Shown here: positions 43,305 to 53,400 of the stretch, piece by piece
Position numbering within the stretch: position 1 is the stretch's first letter
Layout of the letters: each line of letters starts with the position of its first letter
Assembly: GCA_963790585.1 (NCBI GenBank)
Contig: CAWBOY010000001.1
Coordinates: 248,001-312,000 of the forward strand
Origin: CAWBOY01 sp963790585
GTDB lineage: Bacteria > Planctomycetota > Planctomycetia > Gemmatales > Gemmataceae
DNA length: 64,000 nt
Direction: 5' to 3'
Position numbers and translations under genes: made by a program
Notes under the pieces: generated by a model
Seen by the model: only the letters and a program-made list of their open reading frames with translations
Database searches by the model: none
What the model was told of the DNA's origin: nothing

Positions 43305-43955
43305 ATGAAATTTGATCCGTTGGACGCAAACCAGGCGGTGGAAAGGTCCAATAGTATGCCCGATGAGACGCCGATTTGGATTCGACTTCAGGGAATCCTT
43401 GGCAACGAAGGAGAGTTCGCAGAGCAGTTTCTTCCTGTTGTGCGAAACTGGGTTAAGACGGAAGTCGCCAAGACTAGGCGCGGTCAGCTTGACGTCGATG
43501 ATTTGTCGCAGCAGGTGCTCATGAATGTGTTTGTCCGGTTCAAGGATCAGCCTTTCGCATCACAGAATGGACCGGGCGGGTTTCATGCTTACCTTCGAAG
43601 TTGCGTTCGCAATGCCGTCATCGACGCCTTACGCGCAGTGGATGCGTTCTATCAGGGTAAACACCTGGATCAAAATCAATGGAACGAAGTGAAAGCCAGC
43701 ATAGACGGGCTGGCCGATCAGTTTGATACGGCGCGAATGAAAGATATGGCCATGGTGCGCGATGCGGTCGAGCGCGTTCGCCGCCGCGTCGGCGCGGTGC
43801 GTTGGGAGGCGTTTTATCTTTCCGTCGTGGAAGGAATCAAGGGCGCGGACGTGGCAACCCGGCTTAATATTACTCCTTCGCAAGTTTATAACGCTCGATG
43901 TGACATCGCGGCATATCTCAGAGAAGAAATGACCGTTCTTGGCCACAAGGGTTAG
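43305..43955 (+). CDS. ECF-type RNA polymerase sigma factor
   Basis: 216 residues. Region 2 has LDVDDLSQQVLMNVFVRFKD and FHAYLRSCVRNAVIDALRA; region 4 has FYLSVVEGIKGADVATRLNI followed by TPSQVYNARCDIAAYLREE, a helix-turn-helix. The 30 bp to the next gene and its product (a zinc-finger kinase) mark this as a planctomycete ECF-STK pair. The start could instead be the Met at 43356; neither has a strong ribosome site. Confidence 0.9.
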   Translation: MKFDPLDANQAVERSNSMPDETPIWIRLQGILGNEGEFAEQFLPVVRNWVKTEVAKTRRGQLDVDDLSQQVLMNVFVRFKDQPFASQNGPGGFHAYLRSCVRNAVIDALRAVDAFYQGKHLDQNQWNEVKASIDGLADQFDTARMKDMAMVRDAVERVRRRVGAVRWEAFYLSVVEGIKGADVATRLNITPSQVYNARCDIAAYLREEMTVLGHKG

Positions 43956-43986
43956 GTTCCCCAGCACCATAACATTTGGAGGTATG

Positions 43987-46974
43987 ATGTCGGCTCCTCT
44001 GAAAATGTTATCACCTACCAGCGCATCTCGAGTCGGATGTCCCACAGAACATATGCTGGGACAATATCGCGACGGCTATTTAACCGCGGCCGAGCGAGCC
44101 GAACTTGCCCCCCATCTTGATCGGTGCGAACAATGCCAAGCCTGGCTCGATCGACCCGATTATTGGTTAGAAGGGCTTGCAAGGCATGCCCCTCCTCCAC
44201 CGCCTCCGATTCCCAAGTACGAATACGTGTTGGATGAAAAAGGGTTTGCGCACGTCTTAGGACAGGGCGGGATTGGAGTTGTATTTTTGGCTCGCTACCT
44301 TGGCGTGTCCGGCCATCCATTGCGTGCGGTCAAGGTTCTCCATACGGGTTTTCAGTTGTCACAGCGCGGTCGCGAGCGGTTTCTCCGCGAAATCGAAGCC
44401 GTGTCGGAGCTAAACCGGCAGGGGCATCCCGGATTTGTCGAGATCTATGAATGTGATGTTTATGGTGGATACCTTTACTACGTGATGGAATATATTCCCG
44501 GCGGCAATCTGGCCCAACACTTGAAGGATCATCCTCCCGCTCCAAGGCAGGCAGCCCAGCTGGTACTCGGCTTGTGTGAAATCATGGCAGTAGCTCATCG
44601 CCATGGTGTATTGCACCGTGACCTAAAACCAGACAATGTCCTGGTAATCGTGGAGCCAAAAAGTGATCCATCACAAATTCAAGGACTGAAAATCGCTGAC
44701 TTTAGCCATGCTTGCTTTCTTGATCGCAAGAGTAACTTGAGCCAAGGCGAGCCCGTGGGCACGCCCAATTACATGGCGCCTGAGCAAGTGCGATGTGAAA
44801 CCGTCGATGCCCGTGCCGATGTGTATGGACTTTGCGCGATCCTTTATAAGATGTTGACCGGGGTTCCTCCCTACCAAGGCCCCAGCGCCTCGGCCACCAT
44901 GGAGATGGTGCGTTCGCCGACCAAATTGCCGGCCACCCCGGAAACGCTTCGTGCTGATCTGCGGAATGCATCCGTTCGAGATCTTACAAGTATCTGCATG
45001 ATGGGTCTAGAAAAGGATAGCGCGCGGAGATACGGCACGGTCGAGGCCTTGGCCGCGGATCTCAGATGTTTTCTGCGCGGCGATTCGACTCTCGCCAGGC
45101 CCCTAGGTAGATTGGAACGTCTTAGGAGACTCTGCCGACGCTATCCAGGTGCAGCTGGGTTGGTTACTCTTGTGTTCTTACTCGTCTTGGTTGGTTTCCC
45201 TGGTGTCGCTTTCCTTTGGCACAGGTCGGCGCTCGCGCTGCAGGATTCGGAGTCCCGCGAAGCCGAAGTTCAAGAATTGCTTGGCGAACTCATCAAGTCC
45301 GGCCGACTCACACGCATTCGGCAGACTCCATACCGGCGAACGGCAGATCTCGAGCTTCTGCTCAAGACGGAGGCCCAGGGTAACCGTTTGTTAGCCAAGC
45401 GACCTGGTGATCTAGAAGTTCGAGTCGCTTTGACACAAGTTCGATTCATTCTCGTGGATTACTACTCCCTCTGTGGACAGCCGGACGAACAGGACGCGTG
45501 GTGTAAGCAAGTTCGGGAATTATGGGAGCCGCTCGTCAGGATGGACAGCAATAACCTTGCATACCGGAATTGGTTAGCAATCTGTTACAGCCGACAAGGC
45601 TTGGCTGCAAAAGAAAAGGCCCAGTATTCCGAGATGATGTATTATGCCGAGCAAGCCGAATCAATTTGGTTTGAATTGTGTAAAGAACAGCCTGAAAATT
45701 TCCAATTTCTTCGTCATGCCATCAATAATCGGTTCCAGCTGTTTGGTAGCATCACGAACCGGCTAGCTCGGGAGTCGATGACCTCTACGCTGGAGAACAT
45801 TTGCAAGGAACAAAAGTTGCAGATGCGAATTAATCCTTTTGACCAGACGGCCCAACGCCGCCTTGCTTGTAGCTATCATCTTTTGGGTGAAATTCATACA
45901 CTTCCTGGCTCAACTCAAAGCCCTATCCCCTACTGGAAAGTAGCGGTCGAGTATTACCGGCGCTTAGCCGTAGCCATGCCGGGAAGTGTTTTGATCGAGC
46001 TTCCACTCGCTTCCTGTTGCTCTCGGCTTTTTACGGAGGCGTCCGCGGGTTCAGAGTACAGGGAAGCCGAGCGCGTCCTAGCGCGATTGGGCCAGCGCTT
46101 GGAGCAACTCGCAGAACGGTATCCCGAGGAAAATTGGCTCTGTCTCGAGATGTCGCATATCAATTTCAGACTAGTCTTTTGTCATTGGAGAGCAGGAGAG
46201 AGCGATCGGGCCAAGGATGTTTATTCGAACCAGTTACGTCGTCTCGATCGACTATTGGAGTCCCCGGAAATCGACCCGTATGACAAGGCCCACACTCTAC
46301 AAAGCTTGGCGAAATTGGCTTTGTCGCTTCGGGAGACGAAGAATTTTCAAAAGGCCTTGGAAGTCGCGCGTGACATAGTCACGAGAGCTGAGATTCTGGC
46401 AAGCTCGCCTGGGAACGACTCTCGATCATGCCATGAATTGGCCGATGTCATGCTCGATGTGGCTGCGATTCTGTGCCAAATCGACCATTTTCAGGACGCG
46501 CTGGGACCCGCGGAACATGCTTTACGGCTCTACACAGTGCTTCATCGCACCAGCGGACCGGAAAAGGTGACTTACTGTCACGGCCTGGGTATATCATGGA
46601 GTCGCATTGCCAAAGCGCGTTGGGGGATCGGTAATAAGAATGACGCAATTGCTGCATTCCGCGAAGCAGCAGTCTTCGAACGTCAGGTTTTCGAGGGCGG
46701 GCCCAGCAATCTGAACAATCGGACCGCTCTATCCCGCGCTTTTGAGCGGCTTGCATATTACGGCCGAGAATGCGGCATGCGAAAAGACGTGGCCCATGCG
46801 CTGCTGGAAATTGAGAAGCTCTGGCCAAATGATAAGGCCAAGTTGCAAGAAGTGGCCGAAGGATTTCGCGAGCTGGCCAAGCTTACGGGCCGTGAAGGTA
46901 ACCTCTTCAACGTGGTGGAACAGCAGCGCTATCTGAAAGAGTGTGAAAGGATAAGACGGCTCGCGGCCGATTGA
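43987..46974 (+). CDS. Membrane Ser/Thr kinase with anti-sigma-type zinc finger and TPR-like sensor region
   Basis: About 995 residues. His43-x3-Cys47-x2-Cys50 (PHLDRCEQC) is the zinc motif of anti-sigma factors. The kinase domain follows: GQGGIG at 92-97, Lys116, HRDLKPDN near 211, and GTPNYMAPEQ. The expected DFG reads DFS at 238-240, keeping the metal-binding Asp but replacing Gly. A membrane helix lies at about 390-412. The remaining 580 residues are helical TPR-like repeats (EAEVQELLGEL, FQKALEVARDIV, NKNDAIAAFREAAVFERQ), presumably outside. GGAGGT lies just before; the ATG at 43987 gives a better gap than 43984. Likely controls the adjacent ECF factor. Confidence 0.9.
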   Translation: MSAPLKMLSPTSASRVGCPTEHMLGQYRDGYLTAAERAELAPHLDRCEQCQAWLDRPDYWLEGLARHAPPPPPPIPKYEYVLDEKGFAHVLGQGGIGVVFLARYLGVSGHPLRAVKVLHTGFQLSQRGRERFLREIEAVSELNRQGHPGFVEIYECDVYGGYLYYVMEYIPGGNLAQHLKDHPPAPRQAAQLVLGLCEIMAVAHRHGVLHRDLKPDNVLVIVEPKSDPSQIQGLKIADFSHACFLDRKSNLSQGEPVGTPNYMAPEQVRCETVDARADVYGLCAILYKMLTGVPPYQGPSASATMEMVRSPTKLPATPETLRADLRNASVRDLTSICMMGLEKDSARRYGTVEALAADLRCFLRGDSTLARPLGRLERLRRLCRRYPGAAGLVTLVFLLVLVGFPGVAFLWHRSALALQDSESREAEVQELLGELIKSGRLTRIRQTPYRRTADLELLLKTEAQGNRLLAKRPGDLEVRVALTQVRFILVDYYSLCGQPDEQDAWCKQVRELWEPLVRMDSNNLAYRNWLAICYSRQGLAAKEKAQYSEMMYYAEQAESIWFELCKEQPENFQFLRHAINNRFQLFGSITNRLARESMTSTLENICKEQKLQMRINPFDQTAQRRLACSYHLLGEIHTLPGSTQSPIPYWKVAVEYYRRLAVAMPGSVLIELPLASCCSRLFTEASAGSEYREAERVLARLGQRLEQLAERYPEENWLCLEMSHINFRLVFCHWRAGESDRAKDVYSNQLRRLDRLLESPEIDPYDKAHTLQSLAKLALSLRETKNFQKALEVARDIVTRAEILASSPGNDSRSCHELADVMLDVAAILCQIDHFQDALGPAEHALRLYTVLHRTSGPEKVTYCHGLGISWSRIAKARWGIGNKNDAIAAFREAAVFERQVFEGGPSNLNNRTALSRAFERLAYYGRECGMRKDVAHALLEIEKLWPNDKAKLQEVAEGFRELAKLTGREGNLFNVVEQQRYLKECERIRRLAAD

Positions 46975-47105
46975 GAAACGCGCACAAAGCGGACGTATCT
47001 GATTTTCCTAGATCTACCTCATCCCTGAATCGCGGCTCTAGGTCCTTCGTCATTACCTTCATCCTCTGTCCCGTAACTAAACGCATTACTGTTCATCTCG
47101 GTGCG

Positions 47106-47230
47106 AAATGTTGGGTGCCATGCCTACGCTTGCGTAGGCATGTCTGTTTCGTGTCCTCACAATTCTACGGCGAGCCAACGGCATTTCGGTTCACATGCTT
47201 ACGCAAGCGTAAGCATGGCACCCAACATTT
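47106..47230. repeat. Nested palindrome
   Basis: Outer arms 47106-47143 and 47193-47230 (AAATGTTGGGTGCCATGC and complement) pair, and each arm also contains its own small palindrome (CATGCCTACGCTTGCGTAGG... and CATGCTTACGCAAGCGTAAG...). The DNA could therefore form either one long hairpin or two short ones. A degenerate relative lies at 25901-25930. The rest of 46975-47256 is empty. Confidence 0.9.
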
Positions 47231-47256
47231 GATCCTTACGGGAAATGGTATTGAGA

Positions 47257-48291
47257 CTAAACGGGCAAACGAAACTTTCGCTGTTCTTCAAACAGAATAT
47301 AAATTGGATCCTGTTTCCAAACCGCTTCGCGTTCGGGCAGCCAGTAGCGGAAGGGGTCCGTTTTGCGGCCGGCGCCATCGCGGGCGACAAGGTGGCGCTG
47401 AACGGCGCGGTCGAGCCAGCGCCAGAGTTGGCTGGGATGGGGTTTGTCGTAGTCTGGGGACCAATCGTCGAGGATTTCCTGGCGGGTTAGCTTGCGTGGG
47501 GCGTCCTCGAGTACCATGCGGAGTAGTTGCCAGCAGGCTTCGAAATCGTCCTCTAGCGAGTCGGGGACGGGGAGATATTCGGAGCCTTGCGCGTTGAGTT
47601 CGAGTAGGAGAGATCGCGGGGTTTCGGCGTGGCGCGAAAGAGTGAGGAAGCGGCGTTGGCGCGTTAAGGGGTCGCCGCCGGGGTGGCGCATTTCGATTGA
47701 GATGTCGACATGGCCTAGCATGGCGCCGGAGCCGCGGGCGGCCTGGCCGATGGGCTTTTCGCCTTTGCCGGGATGGTGGAGCAGCAAGACGGCGAGGCTG
47801 AGACTTGTCAAAGTGCGTAGCGGTAAGAGCGTTTCGAGGATGCTGTGGGCGTGATTTTCGCAACGTAAGAATGGGGCGAGGGGGTCGATCACCAGGAGAT
47901 CGATGCCATGTTCCGCGCGCAAAGAGACAATGGTGTCGAGCAGTGATTGCCATTGCTCGGAGCTGGGAATCGTGCGGAACGGTTGACAGAGGAAGCAAAC
48001 CTGGCCGCAATAATCAAGGCGACGGGCGCGGTCGGCCCAAAGGGAGAGCGGCTCTTCCGAAATGACCACGGTTTTACCTGGTTTGACCGCCAATCCGGCC
48101 AGCGGGCCGCCTTGTTTGCGGCGGGATAAGAGCAGGGATAGCAGAGTTGTCTTGCCGGCTTTCCACTGGCTGGTGAGGAGAGTCAGGTTGCCCGCTGCAA
48201 TGAATCCGTGCCAGAGCCAATCGAGGGGTTTGATCGCGTTGGACGTAACTTCATAGTCCCACACTGCTTGGGGAATCGCCGTGGTCGTCAT
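47257..48291 (-). CDS. AAA-family ATPase, RepA/RAD55-like
   Basis: 344 residues. Walker A is SQWKAGKTT at 41-49; Walker B is IDLLVIDPLAPFL; then LAVLLLHHPGKGE with GSGAMLGHVDISIEM, the order seen in RepA-type hexameric helicase-like ATPases. The C-terminal 110 residues contain a winged-helix-like piece (RKLTRQEILDDW, LWRWLDRAVQRHLVARDG). No replication-origin repeats or other plasmid genes are near. AGGAA lies 10 bases before the ATG. Its role, whether plasmid or phage relic or a regulator, is unresolved. Confidence 0.85.
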   Translation of the reverse strand: MTTTAIPQAVWDYEVTSNAIKPLDWLWHGFIAAGNLTLLTSQWKAGKTTLLSLLLSRRKQGGPLAGLAVKPGKTVVISEEPLSLWADRARRLDYCGQVCFLCQPFRTIPSSEQWQSLLDTIVSLRAEHGIDLLVIDPLAPFLRCENHAHSILETLLPLRTLTSLSLAVLLLHHPGKGEKPIGQAARGSGAMLGHVDISIEMRHPGGDPLTRQRRFLTLSRHAETPRSLLLELNAQGSEYLPVPDSLEDDFEACWQLLRMVLEDAPRKLTRQEILDDWSPDYDKPHPSQLWRWLDRAVQRHLVARDGAGRKTDPFRYWLPEREAVWKQDPIYILFEEQRKFRLPV

Positions 48292-48480
48292 GGTTTCTGT
48301 TCCTGGGCCAGGAAATTCGTTCGAAGGGGTTATGGGGGGGTCGAATGAAACGAATTTTGGCGCGAAGGGTGATCGGTCCGACCCTTAGATAATTGGATCA
48401 GGAACGCGCGTAAGAATGGCAGGTTGGTAGAGAGTTTTGGAGAAGTCGCGTCTGTCCGCCCGCTTTTTCGCGGAGGGCAG

Positions 48481-48530
48481 AAACAATAACGAGCCCGGCG
48501 TCTCCTCATCCTTGAGAAGCCGCCGGGCTC
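48481..48530 (-). terminator. Rho-independent terminator for the BBP7 gene
   Basis: In the minus direction GAGCCCGGCG and CGCCGGGCTC arms flank a 20-base loop, followed by GTTATTGTTT. It begins 44 bases after the stop at 48574. Confidence 0.8.
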
Positions 48531-48573
48531 GTGTCGATTCCTTTCGTTCTTATTTCGCTTTTCTGGCTGTCTC

Positions 48574-50079
48574 TTAGTAGTGCAATTCCAAGCCAAAGTT
48601 AAGCGAGTGAGCGAAGAACGATTCCTGGCCGAAGTGGAAGCTCGGAGCGCTCGGACCAGTTGCCTGTCCGAAGCCAACCGAGGTTGGAACGTTGTTTGGA
48701 TTAACGTTCGGGTTGATCTGATCGCCGGGGCGGACGACCTGATTCCAGTAGAGGAATGAGTAGCCGGCCGTGAAGGACATATGCGGTGTCAGGTTGACCC
48801 CAAAGTTCAGGCCGACTTCAGGAACCACACCGAACGAAGTCTGGTTGTGGTTGCCGATGTTGGACGGCAAAGCGAGGATGCCGCCGGTCGTCGAACGCGC
48901 TCCAGTTGGAGCATACAGGTTTGAAGCACCGGCGATGTCGACGCCTTCATCGGTTGCACCGATAGCGACCTTGCCGAAGGCGCTGACATTGAACCACTGT
49001 TGTTCCCAACGGACGCGGCTACCAAGCTGGAGGCCATAGAAGTTATTGGAGGTGGCGAAACGATCGAAGTCAGTGATCGTTTGGCCGACCGGGACAAACT
49101 GGCCCTGGTAGGTGATGGCCGTGTTATTCAGCGGATCCAGGCGATCTTCAACTCGGAGCGACTCCGACAAGCGAATGAAGCGGAAGCCAACCAGGCCCTG
49201 GAACGACAGGCAATCCATGCAGCACATGTGGTAGGCGGCGTTGATTTCCGCGCCCCACAGCTCTGACTTGAAGTCGACCGCGACGGCACCGGCGGTCACA
49301 CCGGGCAAGGAATCGACAAACGAGCTTTGTGTTCCCGTGAGAACATTGAAGATCGGCCGTGCGATGATCGGATTGCCGAGCGTGTCTGACGACAGCGTAT
49401 ATTGCGTGCTATTTTGGAACATGTACATGCCGGCGACATCGATCGAGAACTTGCCGTCGTTGTCGATGAACATGCCAGCGTCGGCCTTGATGCCCGTGTA
49501 GACGCCGGGATTGATATGGTCGCCGAACAGAATGCCGGTGCCCGGTTGTCCTAGCGCGGCCGTGTGCGGATCCATCAGCGAACCGGTGGTCACGAGTGGC
49601 GTGTTCAGGCGTTCCGACTTGAACCAGCTTGTCGTGTAGTCGGCGCCGAACCAAACATGGTTGTTTACAGGCTTCTCGTAAACCGACCCGGTGCTACTTC
49701 GGTAGGGGTTGTACGGATCATCATAAAAGTGGTCCATGCCCATTGGAGCCGCTTCCATATAGGGCGTGGGGCTCATTGCGGGCGCTGGGCCGACTGCTGG
49801 AGTCGCAGCGGCGGGGGTGCCGTTTGGCATGCCGATCGACATCGTTGGGGCGGATGCCGGTCTTGCTACGTTCGGGACGCCGCCTTGCTGGAACGGATTT
49901 TGTTGAGGCGCCGCCATCTGAGGCGCGGCGTAGTACCCGTTATAAACCGGCGGGGCCGCTTGTTGGGGAGCGGGGCCATACTGATAGTACCCGCTGTTGG
50001 GGTTCGCCATCGGCATCTGAGCGGTTGCAACTTCGGCTCCGCACAGGAACACCAAAGCGCAGAGCATCCGTGTTCTCAT
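48574..50079 (-). CDS. BBP7-family outer-membrane beta-barrel protein
   Basis: 501 residues. The signal peptide (MRTRMLCALVFLCGAEVATA) starts at the ATG at 50079, with AGGTG upstream. About 100 residues rich in Pro/Gln/Ala follow (APQQAAPPVYNGYYAAPQM), then alternating strands: NNHVWFGADYTTSWFKSERL, FSIDVAGMYMF, ELWGAEINAAYHMCCMDCL, LQLGSRVRWEQQWFNVSAFG, VPEVGLNFGVNLTPHMSFTA and a C-terminal strand ending in aromatic Tyr (LNFGLELHY), as in outer-membrane barrels. BBP7 proteins are porin-like and planctomycete-enriched. CCMDC is an odd Cys cluster. A terminator follows. Confidence 0.92.
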   Translation of the reverse strand: MRTRMLCALVFLCGAEVATAQMPMANPNSGYYQYGPAPQQAAPPVYNGYYAAPQMAAPQQNPFQQGGVPNVARPASAPTMSIGMPNGTPAAATPAVGPAPAMSPTPYMEAAPMGMDHFYDDPYNPYRSSTGSVYEKPVNNHVWFGADYTTSWFKSERLNTPLVTTGSLMDPHTAALGQPGTGILFGDHINPGVYTGIKADAGMFIDNDGKFSIDVAGMYMFQNSTQYTLSSDTLGNPIIARPIFNVLTGTQSSFVDSLPGVTAGAVAVDFKSELWGAEINAAYHMCCMDCLSFQGLVGFRFIRLSESLRVEDRLDPLNNTAITYQGQFVPVGQTITDFDRFATSNNFYGLQLGSRVRWEQQWFNVSAFGKVAIGATDEGVDIAGASNLYAPTGARSTTGGILALPSNIGNHNQTSFGVVPEVGLNFGVNLTPHMSFTAGYSFLYWNQVVRPGDQINPNVNPNNVPTSVGFGQATGPSAPSFHFGQESFFAHSLNFGLELHY

Positions 50080-50295
50080 ATTACACCTGGAGAAAGTTGG
50101 GTCCGGCCATTGCGGTGGCCTACTTGCCATCAACGGCTACGCAAAGGAGTCATTCATTTCTCCCCTGCGGTTGTACATCGATTATGCACTTTCTAACCTT
50201 GTTATCGGTTAGCGCAAGGGAAACAGTTGACCCAGACTCGAACGAATAGACGGTAAAATTGGATCGTTTGAAACTGGGGGATTTGCGCGGTTTGT

Positions 50296-50330
50296 TTTTA
50301 TATAGCACCCGGTGTGGCGTGGGTGCTACT
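50296..50330. repeat. TATATAG-linked weak hairpin
   Basis: TTTTTATATAGCACCC and GGGTGCT arms around a 9-base loop. It shares the TATATAG edge with palindrome family A, but the stem differs. The remainder of 50080-50410, apart from the terminator at 50348-50384, is empty. Confidence 0.45.
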
Positions 50331-50347
50331 CAAAGACCATAGCCCAA

Positions 50348-50384
50348 CAAAAAGGGCGGGCGGAGTACAAGACTCAGCCCGCCC
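50348..50384 (-). terminator. Rho-independent terminator of the giant surface-protein gene
   Basis: On the minus strand GGGCGGGC and GCCCGCCC arms close a 15-base loop and are followed by TTTTTG. It starts 27 bases after the stop at 50411. Confidence 0.88.
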
Positions 50385-50410
50385 AAACTGTTTTACTTCG
50401 CCAGTCTCAA

Positions 50411-53400
50411 TTATGAGAGGCGACCGTTCGTGAAGAAGGTCAGATCCACAATCACGCCCGCACTTGTGATGCGTAGCGTGTATTGTCCGCTCGCAGTCAC
50501 GTCCAGGTTCGTGAAGTTTGCGACGCCGTTGACAAAGGTCGTGTTGAGGTTACCCAACAGGCTCGCACCGGTCGGACCACTGAGAAGCATGATCGTGGCC
50601 GGACCGTTGTAGTGCGACGCGAAGTTGTTCGACGTATCCGCCGCGACCACTTGCACGCCGAACGACGTGTTCGCGGTGACGCCTGCGGGAGCAACCAGCG
50701 AAGCATACAGGTGGCCGACAGCCGGCTGCACCGTCTGAGTAAAGGCCGCCGACTGGGCACTCTGCGTAAAGTTCTTATCGCCGCCGTAGACCGCGGTGAA
50801 GGTATAAGAACCTGCCGGCAAAGCCCCGCCAAACGTCGCGGACGTGACATTGAAGATCGCGACGCCGGAGCTATTGGCAGTCGCCGAGCCGAAGTAGTTA
50901 TTGTTGACGTAGAAGTACATTGGACCCGAGAAGAATCCCGTACCTGGAGCTACAGGGTGAGCCGTCGCGGTGAGCGTGAAGCTCTGTCCGACGCTTGATG
51001 GGTTGGCCGAACTCGTCACCGTAACGGTGTCGTTGGCCTTGGCAATGGTCTGCGTGATCGCCGCGGATGCCGGGCTAATCGTGTAGTTGCTATCGCCGTT
51101 GTAGAAGGCCGTCACGGTGTAAGAGCCGGCTTGCAGCGGAGCCCCAAAGGTCGAGGCGTTGATAGTCAACGTACCCTGGTTTGGCGTGGTTGTATTCAGC
51201 ACGCTCGAACCGGCGTAATTACCGTTGATGAAGAAGAACAGATAGCCACTGGCCGGCGGCAGCGATCCTGGAGCCGTCGTGGAGATCGTGGCCGTGAAGC
51301 TCATGGTCTGACCGTAGACCGTGGTGGCCGACGCGGAGGAGACCGCCACAGTAGTCGTGGCCAGAATCTTCACGCTCGCGTTCGTGGTAGTCGAAGAACC
51401 ATTGAAGCTTCCGTTGCCGTTATACGTCGCGGAAATACCATTGGTTCCCGCCGGCAGCTTGTTGAGTAGTATGAAGGCCTGACCCTGAGCATTGAGGGCG
51501 ACAGGCGTCTGAGCGACTCCATTTACAATAAAGGTCACTGTGCCGGTAGCTGTTCCGAAGCCCGGAGCAACTGGAGCCACAGTCGCGGTCAAGCTGACCG
51601 AGGTTCCGTATGGTGCGGCCGAACTCGACGGCGTGATCGTAATCGAACTATTGACCTTTGTCACAGTCAGCGAGGCTGCCGATCCCGCGGTGCTAGAACC
51701 GAAGGTTGCATTGCCGTTATAGATCGCATTGATCGAGTGTTGACCAGTGCTTAGCGTGCTCGAAGTAAAGGTTGCCTGGCCTGACCCGTTCAAAGTAACC
51801 GGCGATTGAGCCACGTTGTCCACGACAAAGGTTACCGTTCCGTTTGGAGTTCCACCCGGAGAAGTCACCGTTGCGGTAAAGCTCGCCGCTTGGCCGAAGA
51901 CCGTGGTCGCACTCGATGGAGCAATGCTGGTGGTGCTTCCAAAGGTAGCTACTGTCTGGGTGAACGCTGTGCCAGGGCCCGAAGCGTTGAAGTTGCCATC
52001 GCCCGAATAGCTAGCACTAATCGTATGCTGGCCGACAGAGAGCGAGCTAATTTGGATAATGGCCTGGCCTTGAGCATTGAGCGTGACCGGGCTGCCCTGA
52101 GGAGTGCCGTCGATCAGTACCGTAATCGTACCGGTCGGCGTGCCCGAGCCGGGCGCCTGAGCCACAGCGGAAATCGTGAACGTGACCGGTTGGCCCTGAG
52201 CGGACGGATTGACCGAGGAGGTCACCGTAGTTGTCGAGTTCGCCTTCGCTACAGTCACGGCCGCGGGTGCGCTCGATGCACTGGAGCCGAAGTTTCCGTT
52301 GCCTGCAAAGCTGGCCGTGACGGAATGCGATCCGACCGAAAGATTCGTCGGTGAGTAGATAGCCTGGCCTGCCGCATTGAGCGGAACCGCAACACCGGTG
52401 CTGTTGCCATCGACGAAGAATGTCACGGGACCAATTGGCGTGCCGGCGCCAGCAGTCGTCGGCGTCACTGTAGCGGTAAAGCTCGCCGGCTGACCAAAGA
52501 CTGTGGATGTCGCCGGGCCCGAGAGAGCAAGCGATGTGGCGGCCTGAGCGACATTTTGCGAAATCGTAGCCGAGCTACTGCCGGTGAAGTTTGTATCGCC
52601 GTTGTAAACCGCGGTTACCTTGTGGTTCCCGGCATTGACTGCGGACGTCGTGAGCACGGCCACACCATTGGCATTGACCGGTACGGTGACATAGGCCGAC
52701 GGACCGTCGAAGAAGAAGGTAACCGTTCCCGTAGCCAACCCTGTACTCGGCGTGACCGGTGCCACGGTAGCTGTGAATGTGACCGACTGACCGTAGACAG
52801 TCGACGGATTGCTTGTCGTGATTGACGTCGTCGACGACGCTTGATTAACGACGAAGTTATTGATGACTCCGGTGCTCGACCCGAGATTCGTCGTGCCGTT
52901 GAAAACGGCTACGATCTGCTTCCCTTGAGTCGCCGGGATAGTCGATGTCGTCAAGGAGGCGACACCGCTGTTGTTGACGTTAGCGGTTCCGATCAAGTTG
53001 GCAGCCGTGGCTGTACCGAGATAGAAGCTAACCGTTCCGCCCGTGGCGATGACGCCGGTCGCAGCGGTAACAGTCGCCGTCAGAGTAACCGGCTGGCCAT
53101 AGACCACCGAGAGAGCCGAAGCCGAGGCCGAAGTGCTCGTACCGGAAGCGACGACAACCTGCGTTACTGGCGAGGAACTCGAAGTATTAAAGCCGGAGCC
53201 GTTGTCACCAGCATACACTGCCGTGACCGTATGCGTACCTGCACTCAAGTTGCTCGTCGAGAACGTAGCCTTACCGTTGACCAGGGCCTGGGTCGACTGC
53301 TGTGCTCCGTTGTCAATAATGAACGTCACCTGGCCCTGAGGTGTACTGGTGCCCGGCGCAACCGGCGCAACTGTCGCCGTGAAACTCACCGTCTGACCGT

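Noticed and set aside
46971..47597. 208-codon plus-strand frame after the kinase gene
   Set aside because: It runs through the nested palindrome and antisense to the ATPase gene; no protein-like features.
47288..48010. 240-codon minus-strand frame inside the ATPase gene
   Set aside because: It is out of frame with the Walker motifs and reads as Arg/Pro-rich noise.
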